Assembly (NCBI GenBank): GCA_963693285.1
Contig: OY848929.1
Location: 2,110,501 to 2,174,500, forward strand
Direction: 5' to 3'
Origin: Xestospongia muta
Lineage: Eukaryota > Porifera > Demospongiae > Haplosclerida > Petrosiidae
DNA: 64,000 nucleotides
Shown here: positions 62,496-64,000 of the stretch, one piece after another
Layout: every line of letters starts with the position of its first letter
Numbering within the stretch: position 1 is the first letter of the stretch
Notes under the pieces: model-generated
What the model was told of the DNA's origin: nothing
Databases searched by the model: none
Seen by the model: the letters and a program-made list of their open reading frames with translations, nothing else
Translations under genes and position numbers: made by a program

Positions 62496-64000
62496 CTAAT
62501 ATATAGTGTGTTGTAGTCCATTCTGACACTCAGTAAAATGTAAATCCAATGCTCTCCATAATGCAGTGATATTACCAGCACCAAATCCTGTTGCTCCGCA
62601 TCTTTGTATGATTTCAAGGAAGAAAGTGTCTCTATCAAATAACGGATGACTAAAAACTTGCATGAGATACCTAGAAATAAAGAAAGTACAATTATCAACT
62701 CAGTATTGAAGATATATCACTACTAGTAATATAGTACAATGACAATATAATAGTTTGATTTGACGTCTATCATACCTAGGTTCTTTTGGCTCTTCTTCTA
62801 ACTCGGAGTCAATAAGAATATTGTTTTGTTGCAATAAATCAAGTTTCTTTCCAGCCTTTTCAATCTCAGCCACTTTTTCAAACTACAAATTAAACACACA
62901 TCATTACAGCCAATTTTATTACATGTACAGACCAAAGAGTAATACTCTGGAGGTGGAGTTATAAAGGGAACACAGTTACCACGGAGACAGGAAACCACAC
63001 CGACAATATCTTCAGTGTGAAAGGCTATGTGTTGTATGCCAGGCCCTCCATTACTGCTAAGAAAAGTCTGTACTTGGTTCCTACCTAAATAGAGGTAGCA
63101 ACCAAACAAAAATTATACCAATTCACACAATATCTTACCGGAATTAGGAAGTGGTTCTGCAAAAACTAGTTGAACTGGTTTGTCGACTCCTAACTTAGCA
63201 CCAATTTCAGAGCATTGCCAATACTGCATAGCTAACATTCTCATACCATTATTGCCCTCTATAATAAAACCAGCATCGTCTTCACTGGCATTAATTCTAA
63301 ACCGTTTAAAACCAAGATATGTCTCATACCTATATGAAATCATGGATCAGAAATGAATGTCAATAAAGTGCTGTTACAGGATACATAATAGCCTTTGATT
63401 TTAATATTACTCTTAATTGAATAATTAGAATATGTAGGTATTCAAGTAATTAAAACACAAGGGCATCTATCACAATTATTTTTACTAAAAAGCAAAAAGA
63501 GCTCTCTGGGGTTGGAGGGCAGGCTACAAATATTGTTCACACTGTACATCGACTACATCACTTTAATAGCTATAGAAAATCTAACCATTTCAAGATACTG
63601 TCTGATGTTCCTGTGTGACAGGCAAAAGTCACATGATCAACATGTGATATCCCTCGAGGAACATGAGAACTAACAGAGTCAAAACGACCACAACAAAGTC
63701 TACATGGTTGATTATATATCTCTGGACACCAGGTAAAACCAGGAAGACAAGAAATACGGGGTGAGAACTGGTCAAACGAGTTATGCATACTAGTTTTATC
63801 TTTAACATTTAAAGTCCAACTTCTAGCACAGTTACATGAATCACACATAATGGTATGATAGACAGAACAAAATGGTGTGTGAACATCAAACATCCTCAGC
63901 CCAATTCCATCAGTTTGAGAATGAGACTTACTAGCCTCACATTGAGACAGTAATCTAGTGGAGGTGGTCTTTGACTGGGAATCAGTCCTCATTACTGAAG
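62496..64000 (-). CDS. HPDL: HPDL-like dioxygenase (5' partial)
   Basis: Minus strand, open to the window end: 64000-63586, 63329-63139, 63084-62933, 62882-62776, 62670-62496 (stop). Splice phases agree. Two VOC half-domains of the 4-hydroxyphenylpyruvate dioxygenase fold. All three iron ligands are visible: His in [12 protein letters not shown], His in [12 protein letters not shown] and Glu in FFLEIIQR. Blocks [45 protein letters not shown] and [18 protein letters not shown] resemble HPDL more than HPD. Human HPDL is a mitochondrial enzyme making 4-hydroxymandelate for coenzyme Q head-group synthesis. The first methionine in view (63992) may not be the true start, since the frame stays open beyond it. 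Human HPDL is intronless; this gene has introns. Confidence 0.88.

Noticed and set aside
1..64000. CRISPR array suggested by regular repeats (142, 147 and 386 bp)
   Set aside because: Repeats are coding exons plus introns with GT-AG borders; period and content do not fit CRISPR, and the genome is eukaryotic.
1..64000. tRNA or rRNA genes
   Set aside because: No tRNA A/B-box pairs with cloverleaf potential and no rRNA-like stretch were noticed on reading, though a covariance-model scan was not possible.

Overview
The window is animal nuclear DNA, most likely from a demosponge such as Amphimedon (inference). It is AT-rich, its genes are split by very short GT-AG introns (often 43-51 bp), and it carries metazoan families: a PARP14-like ADP-ribosyltransferase relative, TRIM-NHL, TAPP/PLEKHA1, DNAJC28 and HPDL. 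Death-domain and ankyrin genes expanded in tandem, and a GGW-type secreted-protein fragment, also point to a sponge. No prokaryotic, viral or CRISPR features were seen. Exon models were built by hand from splice sites and reading phase. All models given as CDS close in frame, apart from one in-frame stop in gene 4.

Layout. 1-5.5 kb: 3' part of a first ankyrin gene (gene 1; its start lies outside the window). 6.1-7.5 kb: a decayed ubiquitin-specific protease. 8.3-22.9 kb: a 20-exon gene predicted to encode about 2,619 residues, ordered Death domain, nine RRM-like modules, KH-like region, three macro-like domains, WWE, ART/PARP domain. 25.0-34.5 kb: gene 2, Death domain + conserved helical domain + ankyrin repeats, with one 43-bp-class intron swollen by a dead reverse-transcriptase element. 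36.0-44.5 kb: gene 3, a pseudogene copy broken by frameshifts, an internal inversion and a 4,744-bp CACTA/EnSpm transposon. 46.4-53.2 kb: gene 4, another copy whose ankyrin part grew by seven exact 386-bp tandem duplications. 53.4-59.6 kb (minus): DNAJC28-like and TAPP-like genes. 60.0-62.2 kb: TRIM-RING-B-box-filamin-NHL gene. 62.5-64.0 kb (minus): HPDL-like gene, cut by the window end.

The left 53 kb is a fast-evolving tandem locus. The same Death-domain first exon heads both the ankyrin genes and the PARP-like gene, so the family has passed its putative signalling head to two kinds of body. The macro/WWE/ART composition suggests an innate-immune or stress-signalling role (inference). In the ART domain the first residue of the usual H-Y-E/L triad is Tyr, so it may be a catalytically dead, PARP13-like reader. 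The right 11 kb is ordinary conserved housekeeping and signalling genes.
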